DNA from: Lachnospiraceae bacterium
GTDB taxonomy: Bacteria; Bacillota; Clostridia; Lachnospirales; Lachnospiraceae
Direction of reading: 5' to 3'
DNA length: 64,000 nt
Assembly (NCBI GenBank): GCA_910575005.1
Contig: CAJTCL010000014.1
Span: 1-64,000 of the forward strand
In this document: positions 18,581 to 27,093 of the stretch, one piece after another
Layout of the letters: each line of letters opens with the position of its first letter
Position numbering within the stretch: position 1 is the first letter of the stretch
The notes under the pieces: generated by a model
The model's input: the letters and a program-made list of their open reading frames with translations, nothing else
Told to the model about the DNA's origin: nothing
Databases searched by the model: none
Position numbers and translations under genes: made by a program

Positions 18581-18754
18581 TTAATCACTGGAGTAATAAA
18601 AGTTCTTTGTTAATTGCTCTTGAAGAATATGAAAGAGCATTTCTTTCACTTCTCTTTTTATTTTTTCGTCATTCCCCGATTCTGTTGGAAATTCCAGTAC
18701 TACCTGCATACCATTCTGTTCCAACTCTAATCGTTGATATTCTTCTTGTTTCAT
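18581..18754 (-). CDS. 57-residue protein upstream of the recombinase; candidate directionality factor
   Basis: A small gene with a good site (GGGAAGG, 4 nt before ATG at 18754) encodes MKQEEYQRLELEQNG... ending in FYYSSD. It has a short beta-rich N-terminal half (MQVVLEFPTES) and a charged helix (DEKIKREVKEMLFHILQEQL). It ends 74 bp before the recombinase start, same strand, so both are likely co-transcribed. A SigmaA-like TTGGCT-16-TATAAT lies upstream at about 18830-18857. SprB, the excision factor of the SP-beta recombinase SprA, has a similar size (58 residues); no sequence match to it is claimed. The function is an inference from size and position. Confidence 0.6.
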   Translation of the reverse strand: MKQEEYQRLELEQNGMQVVLEFPTESGNDEKIKREVKEMLFHILQEQLTKNFYYSSD

Positions 18755-18938
18755 GAAACCTTCCCTGCTGCATTTGCTTATTCTATTATTATTTTAAAAT
18801 AGCTTGTTACATGCTGGGAAGTTTCCATATAATATTATATTCTTACTTGTCCGGCAGCCAACCATCATCTAGACAGCACAAATAATTTCAGCTATTATCA
18901 TATTTCATTTTTATACTTTTACATACTGCCATAACTTT

Positions 18939-19460
18939 TTATAATTGTATTTCAATCTCTTCCACAGCTTCTCTGAATACAGAATAGAATTGCTGATTTC
19001 CAGATAAACTGTGCCTTCCTGAAATCTTCCACAACTTAGCAGCCGCTACCATTTGCTCCGTGTAGACCGAAGATAAAACTTCATCTTCCATGCCCAAAAT
19101 CATGTAAACTGGCTGGGGATTACTGGCATATTGAGCCATTAAACTGACAAGCTGATCTGTAAATGCATATTCTTCCACCAGAGACGAAATATATCTGTCT
19201 GGCGGAATACATGGGTTCACAAGTATGCACGGAAGACTGCACATATTACTTAAAATATATGCAAAAAATCCGCCAAATGAACTCCCCACAATATAATCAA
19301 TCTTCTTATACTTCTGTAAATCCTTTAAAATCTGCTCTGGTGAAGTCACTGCATAGTCAATTTGCGGTGATATCAGAGAATCTTCTGCATACAGTTCCAA
19401 CAATAATTTATAGTTTGTATTATGTGCACTTCCATTTAGTCCATGTAAATTTAGAATCAT
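18939..19460 (-). CDS. YqiA/UPF0227-like alpha/beta-hydrolase esterase
   Basis: The ATG at 19460 is chosen because AGGAG lies 8 nt before it. The 173-residue protein begins MILNLHGLNGS (oxyanion strand) and has the nucleophile elbow GSSFGGFF, an acidic residue in GMEDEVL and the His in GRHSLSG. These give the order Ser-Asp-His of the YqiA-type small esterases. It is cytoplasmic and probably acts on acyl esters; the substrate is unknown. It is carried inside the 8.86-kb element that splits the sleC-like gene. Confidence 0.8.
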   Translation of the reverse strand: MILNLHGLNGSAHNTNYKLLLELYAEDSLISPQIDYAVTSPEQILKDLQKYKKIDYIVGSSFGGFFAYILSNMCSLPCILVNPCIPPDRYISSLVEEYAFTDQLVSLMAQYASNPQPVYMILGMEDEVLSSVYTEQMVAAAKLWKISGRHSLSGNQQFYSVFREAVEEIEIQL

Positions 19461-19524
19461 GATTTCCACTCCTATATCTCATATTTTTCTGGCTTTTTAT
19501 TATAACATATTTTGAGGAAACTTC

Positions 19525-19553
19525 TTGAGTAACTTTTTTTTGTATGCTATATT
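19525..19553 (+). promoter_or_regulatory. SigmaA-type promoter of rarA
   Basis: TTGAGT, 17 bp, TATATT. Transcription would start near 19560, about 97 nt before the rarA ATG. Confidence 0.6.
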
Positions 19554-19656
19554 ATAAACATTATGAAATAGAGACTATGACAATCCAGTATCTTTTTAAA
19601 ATCAGACAATTTTTATTGTATTTTTAAAGCGTTTAAACAAATAGAGGTAACAGAGT

Positions 19657-20994
19657 ATGGAACAGCTAAGCCTATTTGACAATCGAGAGACAACGGCGCC
19701 TCTCGCAAGCCGCCTGCGGCCAGACAGCCTGGAAAACTATGTTGGGCAGAAACATCTGATTGGGGAAGGGAAAATCCTACGGCGGCTGATTGAGAACGAC
19801 CAGATTTCTTCTATGATATTTTGGGGACCTCCTGGAGTGGGCAAAACTACATTGGCAAGAATTATTGCTGAAAAAACCAGGTCAGAATTTGTGGAGTACA
19901 GTGCCGTCAACAGCACCATCAAAGAGATTAAGGAAGTCATGACGCGGGCAGAGGACAACCGTCGCATGGGGATCCGTACTCTGCTTTTTGCAGACGAGAT
20001 TCACCGTTTTAATAAAGCACAGCAAGATGCATTTCTGCCATTTGTGGAAAAGGGCAGCATTATCTTAATAGGAGCAACCACAGAGAATCCTTCTTTTGAG
20101 ATTAATTCCGCTTTACTCTCTCGCTGTAAAGTATTCATTCTAAAAGCTTTGCAAGAAGACGATTTAACAGAACTATTACACAATGCGTTAAAGAGTCCAA
20201 AAGGACTTGGAAATATGAAGATCTTTATCGAAGATGCCCATTTATCTGCCATTGCCCGTTTTGCCAATGGAGATGCAAGGACGGCATTGAACACTCTGGA
20301 GATGGCAGTATTTAACGGCAGGATGAATGAGAAAGCAATTCTGTGTGTGGATGAGGAAGTGCTCGCGCAATGCATGAACCGTCGATCGCTATTATATGAT
20401 AAGAATGGTGAGGAACATTACAATCTCATTTCTGCACTGCACAAATCTATGCGCAACAGTGATCCAGACGCTGCAGTATACTGGATGTGCCGTATGTTAG
20501 ACGGCGGCGAAGACCCTCTCTATATCGCCAGACGGCTAGTGCGTTTTGCCAGTGAAGATGTGGGGATGGCGGATCCTGAGGCCTTACAGATCACAGTGGC
20601 AGCCTATCAAGCTTGCCATTTTCTGGGGATGCCTGAATGCGATGTGCATCTGACACATGCGGTTGTCTATCTCTCTATGGCGCCAAAATCTAATGCACTC
20701 TATATGGCATGTGAGAACTGCAAACAAGACATCCGCAAATCTCCAGCAGAACCAGTGCCCTTGCAGATTTGTAATGCGCCAACTAATTTAATGAAAGAGC
20801 TTAACTATGGGAAAAATTATATTTATGCCCATGATACAGAAGAAAAATTGTCTAAAATGCAATGCCTTCCAGATTCTTTATCAGACCGAAGATATTATCA
20901 ACCTACCGAGCAAGGACAAGAGAAACAAGTCAAAAAACGACTGGAAGAAATCTTAGAATGGAAGTATGGTAATTCAGAATCAAAAATCCCATAA
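19657..20994 (+). CDS. rarA: Replication-associated recombination protein A (RarA/MgsA AAA+ ATPase)
   Basis: The 445-residue protein opens with LASRLRPDSLENYVGQKHL, then Walker A GPPGVGKTT, Walker B LLFADEIHRF and sensor/lid segments. It ends with the MgsA tetramerisation domain (DVGMADPEAL, APKSNALY). RarA acts at stalled replication forks and is normally a core chromosomal gene. Here it sits inside the recombinase-flanked element interrupting the sleC-like gene, which is odd for cargo. If the element is lost only in the mother cell during sporulation, the germ line keeps rarA. Confidence 0.95.
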   Translation: MEQLSLFDNRETTAPLASRLRPDSLENYVGQKHLIGEGKILRRLIENDQISSMIFWGPPGVGKTTLARIIAEKTRSEFVEYSAVNSTIKEIKEVMTRAEDNRRMGIRTLLFADEIHRFNKAQQDAFLPFVEKGSIILIGATTENPSFEINSALLSRCKVFILKALQEDDLTELLHNALKSPKGLGNMKIFIEDAHLSAIARFANGDARTALNTLEMAVFNGRMNEKAILCVDEEVLAQCMNRRSLLYDKNGEEHYNLISALHKSMRNSDPDAAVYWMCRMLDGGEDPLYIARRLVRFASEDVGMADPEALQITVAAYQACHFLGMPECDVHLTHAVVYLSMAPKSNALYMACENCKQDIRKSPAEPVPLQICNAPTNLMKELNYGKNYIYAHDTEEKLSKMQCLPDSLSDRRYYQPTEQGQEKQVKKRLEEILEWKYGNSESKIP

Positions 20995-21106
20995 CAAAGG
21001 ATATCAAACCCGCAGGAAAAATTATATAAAAATACTGCCCATAAATTTTAATCTATCTCCCTGGACATCCCAATATGGCCATACGGCCTTTTCTTCAATA
21101 TAATTT

Positions 21107-21143
21107 AAGGTACTGCAATTCCCAAAAGGAATCACAGTACCTT
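21107..21143. terminator. Hairpin between the convergent rarA and FliD-like genes
   Basis: AAGGTACTG-ca-ATTCC pairs with GGAAT-ca-CAGTACCTT. It sits between converging genes and may stop both, but no T-run follows on either strand. Confidence 0.45.
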
Positions 21144-21257
21144 ACATATTCTTAGACTAATTTCATATATTTTAAACAGTTGTGACTGTCTTAAGAGTCT
21201 TTATGTTTTCTCTCTCTATTTACCCGTAAGCGTTCTTTCTCGCTATCAAAACACAGA

Positions 21258-22427
21258 TTATATGAAATCAGCAAAACGGGAACTTCCCTGTACATTATAT
21301 GCACCTGCAGCGGTATAACCATTGGTAGCATTTGCTTTTGTAGTTGTATAATAATCTACCAGTGATGCATTGGTAGCAATAGAAGAACCATAATCTTTGA
21401 AGAATTTCTGTACTTCGGACATATCTGATTTCTTAAATTTGTCCTCATCAATCTTCAATTTGCCCTTCTCATCTACACTAATTCCAAACTGCTCAAGCAT
21501 ATCCTTATTTTGCGCTGTTTTTTCCCTGATTTGAGCCAAATTCGATATTACGCCAGAATTTGTGCTGGATTTAGCTGCATCAAACATATTGTTATAATTA
21601 GTCACAAAACTCTTAGCAGTGGAAAAGATCTTGTCAATATCATATGACTCATTTCCATCCTTATCCTTAATTTTTTGATATAACTTATCAGATGCAAGCG
21701 CTTCACCGTCTGCCTTCAAGGAAGCAGCACTGGTACCTGCGGTATTGTTCTTATCTTCACTTACACCACCAGCAATGCCAGCGAATTGAAGACGAGACAG
21801 AACGGTAGAACCATAGCTCATGTTATCGTCTGGTGAAAACAACTCCTGAACTTTAGAGAGCTCTACTGACTGAAGCTTACTCTCATTAAATTGAAGTGTT
21901 CCATTATCATTGATTGTAACACCAATTTCTGAAAGCTTATCCGCATTTGCAGCTGTGGCTTTCATCATATTTGCCACATATGCTGTTTTGTTTGTCAATG
22001 TGGACTGCTTTGATGCATTGACAACATCATTATACTGTGACACGAAATTCTTCATTGCAGAAGATACCTTTGCTGTTGCACTCTGGCCATTTTCTGTGTC
22101 TGTGAAAGTATTGCTGTTCTGTAATGTTGATACAGAACTCTTCAGAGTGGAAATTCCTGTCACCAGATTAGCATTCGCTTCTTTTACCTCCTCGGAAACC
22201 TTTGGATTTCTCCTCTCTTCGAGAATTCTTTCAAGAACATTACTTGTACTGCTTGATGAACCACTTGCTGTTGTACTCGAATTCTGCCCTCTGCCATAGT
22301 AAGCTTTCATAAGCCTGCCATAACTACCGCTTTTAATGCTGGCATAATCTGAGAGATAATTCATATTTCCCGATCCACTGCTGGATGAAAGACCTTGGAA
22401 AAAAGAAAAACCTTGATTCATACTCAT
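21258..22427 (-). CDS. FliD-like helical repeat protein of unknown role
   Basis: The ATG at 22427 follows AAGGAG by 8 nt. The 389-residue product has a Ser/Gly-rich N-terminus (about 10-70) and no signal peptide. Two related blocks follow: helices with NANKxxxLSEIG(V/I), then an acidic DNGTLQFNESKL or EKGKLKIDEDKF turn, then VQ(E/K)(L/F)F. This pattern resembles the FliD (flagellar hook-associated protein 2) C-terminal region. No flagellar genes lie nearby, and the protein lacks the rest of FliD. It may be an extracellular or adhesive repeat protein; I cannot assign a function. It is carried by the 8.86-kb element. Confidence 0.6.
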   Translation of the reverse strand: MSMNQGFSFFQGLSSSSGSGNMNYLSDYASIKSGSYGRLMKAYYGRGQNSSTTASGSSSSTSNVLERILEERRNPKVSEEVKEANANLVTGISTLKSSVSTLQNSNTFTDTENGQSATAKVSSAMKNFVSQYNDVVNASKQSTLTNKTAYVANMMKATAANADKLSEIGVTINDNGTLQFNESKLQSVELSKVQELFSPDDNMSYGSTVLSRLQFAGIAGGVSEDKNNTAGTSAASLKADGEALASDKLYQKIKDKDGNESYDIDKIFSTAKSFVTNYNNMFDAAKSSTNSGVISNLAQIREKTAQNKDMLEQFGISVDEKGKLKIDEDKFKKSDMSEVQKFFKDYGSSIATNASLVDYYTTTKANATNGYTAAGAYNVQGSSRFADFI

Positions 22428-22592
22428 TATCATCACTCCTTTGAATAAAAATATGGACATCCATATCCCAATGTTTGACATATTATATATCGGCGTAAAA
22501 CCTTATAGTTATTAGTTAATATAACACATAGATTTGAATATTACAAGATTCTGGAAAAAGGTCTTTGCTCTTGAGATTACATTTCTATGTAA

Positions 22593-23299
22593 TTACACCA
22601 ATTTCTCTAAACTTGTCAATGCATCTCTTTTCTTCTGAAAACGCATTTCGATTTTATCACCATTTGAATATTTTACAATGATCTCATATCCTCGAAACAT
22701 ATTTTTCTTAACAGCAATCTCTTTTTGATCAGAAGCAATATAATCACAGGCATCTTGAATATTACAAAATTCTTTTTCTGCCCCAAATAGGGAGATAATA
22801 TAAATACTCTCTATCGTTCTCTTCAATGCATTCTGTAAACATTGCAAAAAAATCTCCCATTGTTCTTTATGATTTGACATTAGATGATCGCCAATCAATT
22901 GTTGTTCTCTTTTAGACAACCTTTCAAATTGATCCACTTTTTCTTGTAACTCTTTTTCTGAAGTATCTTCTTCCCAGTGTATATAGATATTCTGTGAAGC
23001 AAAAGCCTCTTCAATTGCTTTCATAGAAAAATATAAAACCTTAAACCCTTCCGATTCCATCTGATTTAAAGAATTATTAGTAAATTTTCCTGCCAACACT
23101 ACTCCATAAAATGGATGAAACTCACTATAACGATAAACTAATGGCTTAATAGCGGCTGATATTTCTTGTGCTTTGTTTTTGGAATGTTTTGTATATCTAC
23201 GCCATGCAATTTCTATAAATGCTTTGGGTTTTCCTTTATACTATCCTCCAGTAAATTCCCAATAATTTGCCCAAAACGATGTGCAGGTGATTTTGCCAT
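22593..23299 (-). pseudogene. Broken type II restriction endonuclease gene next to its methyltransferase
   Basis: The start ATG at 23299 (AAGGGGG site 8 nt before) reads MAKSPAHRFGQIIGNLLED. After that the frame ends at a TAG within ten codons. In another frame the sequence resumes as GKPKAFIEIAWRRYTKHSKNK and stays open to 22593. The join is a deletion with frameshift that removed the expected middle of the enzyme. The surviving C-terminal part reads AGKFTNNSLNQMES...VLYF. The gene follows the methyltransferase by 5 bp, the standard R-M order. Restriction activity is almost certainly lost. Confidence 0.75.
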
Positions 23300-23304
23300 C
23301 TCAA

Positions 23305-24576
23305 TTACCCCCTTATCCATAATCGTCCTTCTTTCAGAGGAACTCTGTGCTTTCTGTTTTTCCATTTTATGTTTCGATCTCTTGTTTTTTCAAAATAAAA
23401 TTCTTTAAACCCTGCGGCAACCGCCAATCGTCCCAACCATTCATCCACAGGAACATACACTCCATATGGTGCAGAATCCCCGATTACAAAACAGACAGTA
23501 CCCCCTTCTTTACAAACATATCTTAAATGCTGCCATACTTTCGCTAAATCCAAGAAATATAAGGCAATCATAGTATGATAGTTTTTCTTACCGCCATGAT
23601 TTTCTTTTTCCAAATCTAACTTTGTACACACCTCTAAAATTTCATTATACATTGGTTGAAGAAGAGGATCTTGTAAATAATGAAAAGTATCTTTTCTCTG
23701 TTTTGAAACCATCTGCGTACAGGACCGCACCAATCCTGGCCTGATCTTACTCTGTAATTCTCCCCAGGAATTTATCTCTCCCAATACTGATAATTCCAAT
23801 CTTGTTGCATCTGCATAATCATAATTATTTGCGTAAGGCGGTGATGTTACTACAAGATCAATACTATTTCTTTCTATTGGTGATTGTTCTCTAGCATCAT
23901 GTTTTATCAATTTAGAGCCGGGCTTTGCTTCACTTTCCTGATATATTTTCAAATCTTCATACATCATAGCAACTTGCCTGGAAAATGCATCAAATGCAGT
24001 CAATACTTTTGCTTTTTTCTTATTAGGTAAGATATATTGCCATGTTGCAGTTCCAGCATGAGAAGAAGCTCGTAACATGGAAACAAAAGCCAACCACGAC
24101 AATTGATAACCTGGTGAGAAACTATCGCCATAAGAAATTAATGCTCTTTTTAAACGATCAATCTCTGCCAAATTTTTTTCATCATAACATTTTAAAACAA
24201 TATTAGGATATTCATCACTTTTCATATGATCATTTTGGGCAAGCATCAAAACCTGATTAGCAATTTCTAAAAATTCATCTGCATCTGTTGACCAAAGTAA
24301 TTTTCTCTCCGCAATTTTATATACAAGTGGATGTGACTCATAACCATAAGACTTAACACCTAGCTTATCACAGGATAACAATGTTGTACCCGAACCAGCA
24401 AAAGGATCCAGAACTTTTATTGTATTATTTTTCGACAACTGGGATTGATAAGTTAGAATAGTCTCTTCTACCCACTGGGCGGAGAAACCAGCCGAATATC
24501 GAAACCATCTGTGAATTGGCAACGACATATTATCTACAAATGTAGAACTGTTATCCGTTTGTAAAAACATATCCAT
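23305..24576 (-). CDS. DNA methyltransferase (amino-MTase, TSPPY type), probably orphan
   Basis: The 423-residue protein has S-adenosylmethionine motif I DPFAGSGTT (about residue 57) before the catalytic motif IV TSPPYANNYDYAD (about residue 245). This is the order of N4-cytosine or beta-class N6-adenine enzymes. It lies upstream of the broken restriction gene in the same unit and is intact, so it now acts as a solitary methyltransferase. The recognition sequence cannot be told from the protein. It is cargo of the element that splits the sleC-like gene. Confidence 0.88.
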   Translation of the reverse strand: MDMFLQTDNSSTFVDNMSLPIHRWFRYSAGFSAQWVEETILTYQSQLSKNNTIKVLDPFAGSGTTLLSCDKLGVKSYGYESHPLVYKIAERKLLWSTDADEFLEIANQVLMLAQNDHMKSDEYPNIVLKCYDEKNLAEIDRLKRALISYGDSFSPGYQLSWLAFVSMLRASSHAGTATWQYILPNKKKAKVLTAFDAFSRQVAMMYEDLKIYQESEAKPGSKLIKHDAREQSPIERNSIDLVVTSPPYANNYDYADATRLELSVLGEINSWGELQSKIRPGLVRSCTQMVSKQRKDTFHYLQDPLLQPMYNEILEVCTKLDLEKENHGGKKNYHTMIALYFLDLAKVWQHLRYVCKEGGTVCFVIGDSAPYGVYVPVDEWLGRLAVAAGFKEFYFEKTRDRNIKWKNRKHRVPLKEGRLWIRG

Positions 24577-24692
24577 ATAATAAATTTCCCTTCTATAAAC
24601 ACCTTAATTTGCTTAACGTTCTAACAATTTTTGAAAAGTTCGAGAGCTTTTATTATATTATACTTTACCCAACATTACAATTTGAAAATTTT

Positions 24693-24886
24693 TTTGAGAT
24701 CCCATATTTTGTAATTCATAGTCTCAAAAGGTTTCCATTGCTTTGCGATGGAAACACTTTGCACATAAAAACGCTATGGGAAGCTAGCTTTCCATAGCGT
24801 TTTTTGTGCAAGATGTCTATGCTGCCAAAGGCAGCAAGACCTTTTGGGACTAAAATCTCAGTTATTATAAAAATGGAACACTCAAA
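24693..24886. mobile_element. MITE-like element, copy 3
   Basis: The 194-bp element has TTTGAG...CTCAAA ends, the three internal hairpins and a closing stem AGTCtCAAAAGGT/ACCTTTTGGGACT. Where copy 1 has AGCG paired with CGCT, this copy has AACG paired with CGTT, a compensatory change. The AAAATTTT flanks could be a target duplication but are too AT-rich to be sure. It lies in the 431-bp gap between the methyltransferase and the membrane-protein gene. Confidence 0.85.
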
Positions 24887-25008
24887 AAAATTTTTAAATT
24901 TTTTATTTTACAATTATTATCCCATAACCTAATACTTATGTTATAATTCATGATAAAGTTTCTGCCATTACATGGCTTGTACAAATAATGGTTATTGGGG
25001 GATTATCT

Positions 25009-25554
25009 ATGAAAAAAATTGTTGCCATAGGAAATACTGTTTTTATCTATCTGATTGCTATATTGCCAGTGATGCTGATTGCCAGCGATAAAAGTGAAAT
25101 CATTACATGGATATGGAAACATCTCTTTCACAATTCTGTGTTTGTTCCACTGATTTTGTTGTTGTTATTCGGTGCAGTCATGTATATCTTAAATATCATT
25201 TTTATGATTCAGACCAGAAATGACTGTTTTCATGCCACAGATCTTGCCCGCACCAATATGATTGTAAAACTCATCCAAATACCAGCGTATATCTTTATCT
25301 TTATTATTGGAATACTTTGTATGGTTATGATATTCACAATCGGCATTTCTTTCGTGTTAATGCTGCTGGATGCTTTGAGTATTGGTCTTACTGGCTTATT
25401 TTCCATTGCAGCTTTTCAGAACTTAAATCGTGAGGGAATGATAACGAAAAAAGCCCAATTCATCTATTCCATAGCTTCTTTTCTATTTTGTGTTGACGTT
25501 ATTATTGCCATCATCGGATATCGCAAAAGCTTGTCTGTAACCACTTTATCCTGA
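25009..25554 (+). CDS. Uncharacterised four-helix membrane protein
   Basis: The ATG at 25009 follows GGGGGAT by 5 nt. The 181-residue protein has membrane segments at about 5-25, 44-67, 85-125 (one or two helices) and 145-168, separated by short charged loops. I recognise no family. It is the last gene inside the 8.86-kb element and converges on the interrupted sleC-like gene, ending 47 bp before the att core. Confidence 0.7.
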   Translation: MKKIVAIGNTVFIYLIAILPVMLIASDKSEIITWIWKHLFHNSVFVPLILLLLFGAVMYILNIIFMIQTRNDCFHATDLARTNMIVKLIQIPAYIFIFIIGILCMVMIFTIGISFVLMLLDALSIGLTGLFSIAAFQNLNREGMITKKAQFIYSIASFLFCVDVIIAIIGYRKSLSVTTLS

Positions 25555-25600
25555 TTTATGTTATTTCAAAGCCTCTAACCCAAAATCACAAGATACGAAG

Positions 25601-26284
25601 TTACCACTCTGTATATACACGATTGAGCGTAAATGACATAATGGCAAGGATATTAGCCCGAATCGTGCTGTCTGGCCAGGTGGCATAGATTTCACTGGAG
25701 GCAACATTTTTGATATAATCTTTGTATCTTACATAGTAATCACCTGCTGTGGAATCTCCTGGCGTCCCATCATGTACCACCACATATTCTGGCACCACAA
25801 CCCTACTTAAGACAATCTCTCCACTCTCATCTACAGGCTTAATCTCTGCCTCCGCAATCTTGGGCGGAAAATTTCCAAACAATGTATTCGCCGGAATCAC
25901 AATATTCTTCAGATCCTCTGACACCTCCAGAGGTTCCATCCGTACATTCTGCAAAGAAAGCTCACCGGAAAATACATCTACTCCCTCAATATTCACTGGA
26001 CGATAGCCCTCAGCCTCCACCTCCACCGTATACTCTGCATATGGCTGTGACTGTTCCGGCTCCATACTGTATTCCAATGGCGGCGCCGCCAATTCCACTG
26101 TCTCTGTCTGTCCTTCTGTATTGGTATTGAGCTGTTCTAAAGTATTCTGCGGATCTCCAGTATAAGAAATCGTAATTCTTGCATTTTCCACTGGAACCAT
26201 TCCTATGGTGGAAGTTACCTCCACTTTTAAGGTACCTTGATCTACATGATTCACCTGCGCTGCCCGTAATTTCTGATTCTGCAT
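25601..26284 (-). CDS. 5' segment of an interrupted SleC-like spore cortex-lytic gene
   Basis: The ATG at 26284 follows AGAGGTG closely. The 227 residues comprise an N-terminal carboxypeptidase-regulatory-like beta domain (LKVEVTS...ARITISY), a second linker region, and the beginning of the SleC core (EVVLS-type strand, then SSEIYATWPDSTIRANI and LNRVYTEW). SleC is a germination lytic transglycosylase stored in the spore and activated by Csp proteases. The stop codon TAA is created by the att junction: TGG-TA|A. The continuation lies at 16753-16524. The SigmaK-like promoter just upstream fits mother-cell expression. Confidence 0.85.
   Translation of the reverse strand: MQNQKLRAAQVNHVDQGTLKVEVTSTIGMVPVENARITISYTGDPQNTLEQLNTNTEGQTETVELAAPPLEYSMEPEQSQPYAEYTVEVEAEGYRPVNIEGVDVFSGELSLQNVRMEPLEVSEDLKNIVIPANTLFGNFPPKIAEAEIKPVDESGEIVLSRVVVPEYVVVHDGTPGDSTAGDYYVRYKDYIKNVASSEIYATWPDSTIRANILAIMSFTLNRVYTEW
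25602..25608. other. att core at the distal end of the sleC-interrupting element
   Basis: This is the second TACCACT core. Inside (left) the flank is CAAGATACGAAGT; outside (right) is CTGTATATACAC of the sleC 5' part. Joined to the inner flank of the other end (TCGTAACC), it makes TACGAAGT-TACC-ACTTCGTA, an 8-bp perfect dyad. Confidence 0.85.
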
Positions 26285-26313
26285 AAACACCTCTAAATTT
26301 CTACACTTATTGA

Positions 26314-26341
26314 TAGTTTATGCCGCATCATCTCAAAGGGT
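26314..26341 (-). promoter_or_regulatory. SigmaK-type promoter of the sleC-like gene
   Basis: In the minus direction AC, 17 bp, CATAAACTA matches the SigmaK consensus AC-N16/17-CATAnnnTA. The predicted transcription start lies about 20 nt before the start codon at 26284. Confidence 0.55.
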
Positions 26342-26554
26342 GCCGTCATTCTCGCATTGGAGACCGCAAAATCAAACGAATTTATCATTAATTTATTGTG
26401 ATACAATATAGATTCTGTTATATTGAATATAGAAACAACTCAGAATTTATTACAATCTGTAATTGTTCAGAAAGGTATGCCATATATGCGGCTTGGAAGT
26501 GCTGGACAGTTACAATAAATTTACTTTGTTGGTGCATACTCCTGTACATAATAT

Positions 26555-26599
26555 TTTTATATATCAGGAATGTTCGAAAAATTTTCCTGATATATAAAA
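26555..26599. repeat. Short AT-rich palindrome family, copy 2
   Basis: TTTTATATATCAGGAA pairs with TTCCTGATATATAAAA. Relative to copy 1, TAGG/CCTA is replaced by CAGG/CCTG, a paired change. It directly follows the terminator of the small membrane-protein gene, between that gene and the sleC 5' segment. Confidence 0.65.
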
Positions 26600-26619
26600 A
26601 TCCCGCTTCCGCGGGATTT
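26598..26619 (-). terminator. Terminator of the small membrane-protein gene
   Basis: In the minus direction ATCCCGC-ggaa-GCGGGAT is followed by TTTTATAT. Confidence 0.8.
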
Positions 26620-26626
26620 GTCTTAC

Positions 26627-26815
26627 CTATGCCAAAGCCTCTGTGTGAATGCTGTGATCTTCATACTGGCTGATATATTTTTGATCCATCTGTAATTTTC
26701 TTGCACACAGTGCGCCACTGATACAGATTGCCAACACTGCTATGGCCAGTATAATCATATTGCCACGACTTTTCTCTCCGTTGACACATGCAAATTTATC
26801 TCTCTTTTTCCTCAT
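26627..26815 (-). CDS. Small single-pass membrane protein, possibly a truncated DivIC/FtsB-like protein
   Basis: With the ATG at 26815 the product has 62 residues: a basic N-terminus (RKKRDKFACVN...), one membrane helix (MIILAIAVLAICISGAL) and a short tail KLQMDQKYISQYEDHS. Basic end, helix and start of a coiled coil recall DivIC/FtsB septum proteins, which would continue for another 50 residues. It has its own terminator. Whether it is complete is unclear. Confidence 0.5.
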   Translation of the reverse strand: MRKKRDKFACVNGEKSRGNMIILAIAVLAICISGALCARKLQMDQKYISQYEDHSIHTEALA

Positions 26816-26983
26816 AGACCTCACTCTTTCTAATCATTAATTATCCTGTGCAAACAACAGGTTATTTCAATCTTATGTCTTTCACAAACATATATTAACA
26901 TTAGTTTTTGAAAAAATCTTTAATTTCATTCTACTTCTTTCTTAAATATTTATAAAAAATTCGTAGAAATTCCCTAAATAATT

Positions 26984-27030
26984 AAAAAAGACTAACTGTA
27001 CCAAATTGATCATTGATACAGCCGTCTTTT
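26984..27030 (-). terminator. Terminator of ilvE
   Basis: In the minus direction AAAAGAC..CTGTA pairs with TACAG..GTCTTTTTT about 65 bp after the ilvE stop. Confidence 0.65.
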
Positions 27031-27093
27031 CTTCATTTAATACTCTGATTTTAAATAATCACAATTATTCAATATAATATTACTTTTTAATAT

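Noticed and set aside
16754-25601. The 8.86-kb segment as a prophage or conjugative element
   Set aside because: No capsid, terminase, relaxase or type IV secretion genes; only recombinase and metabolic or defence cargo.
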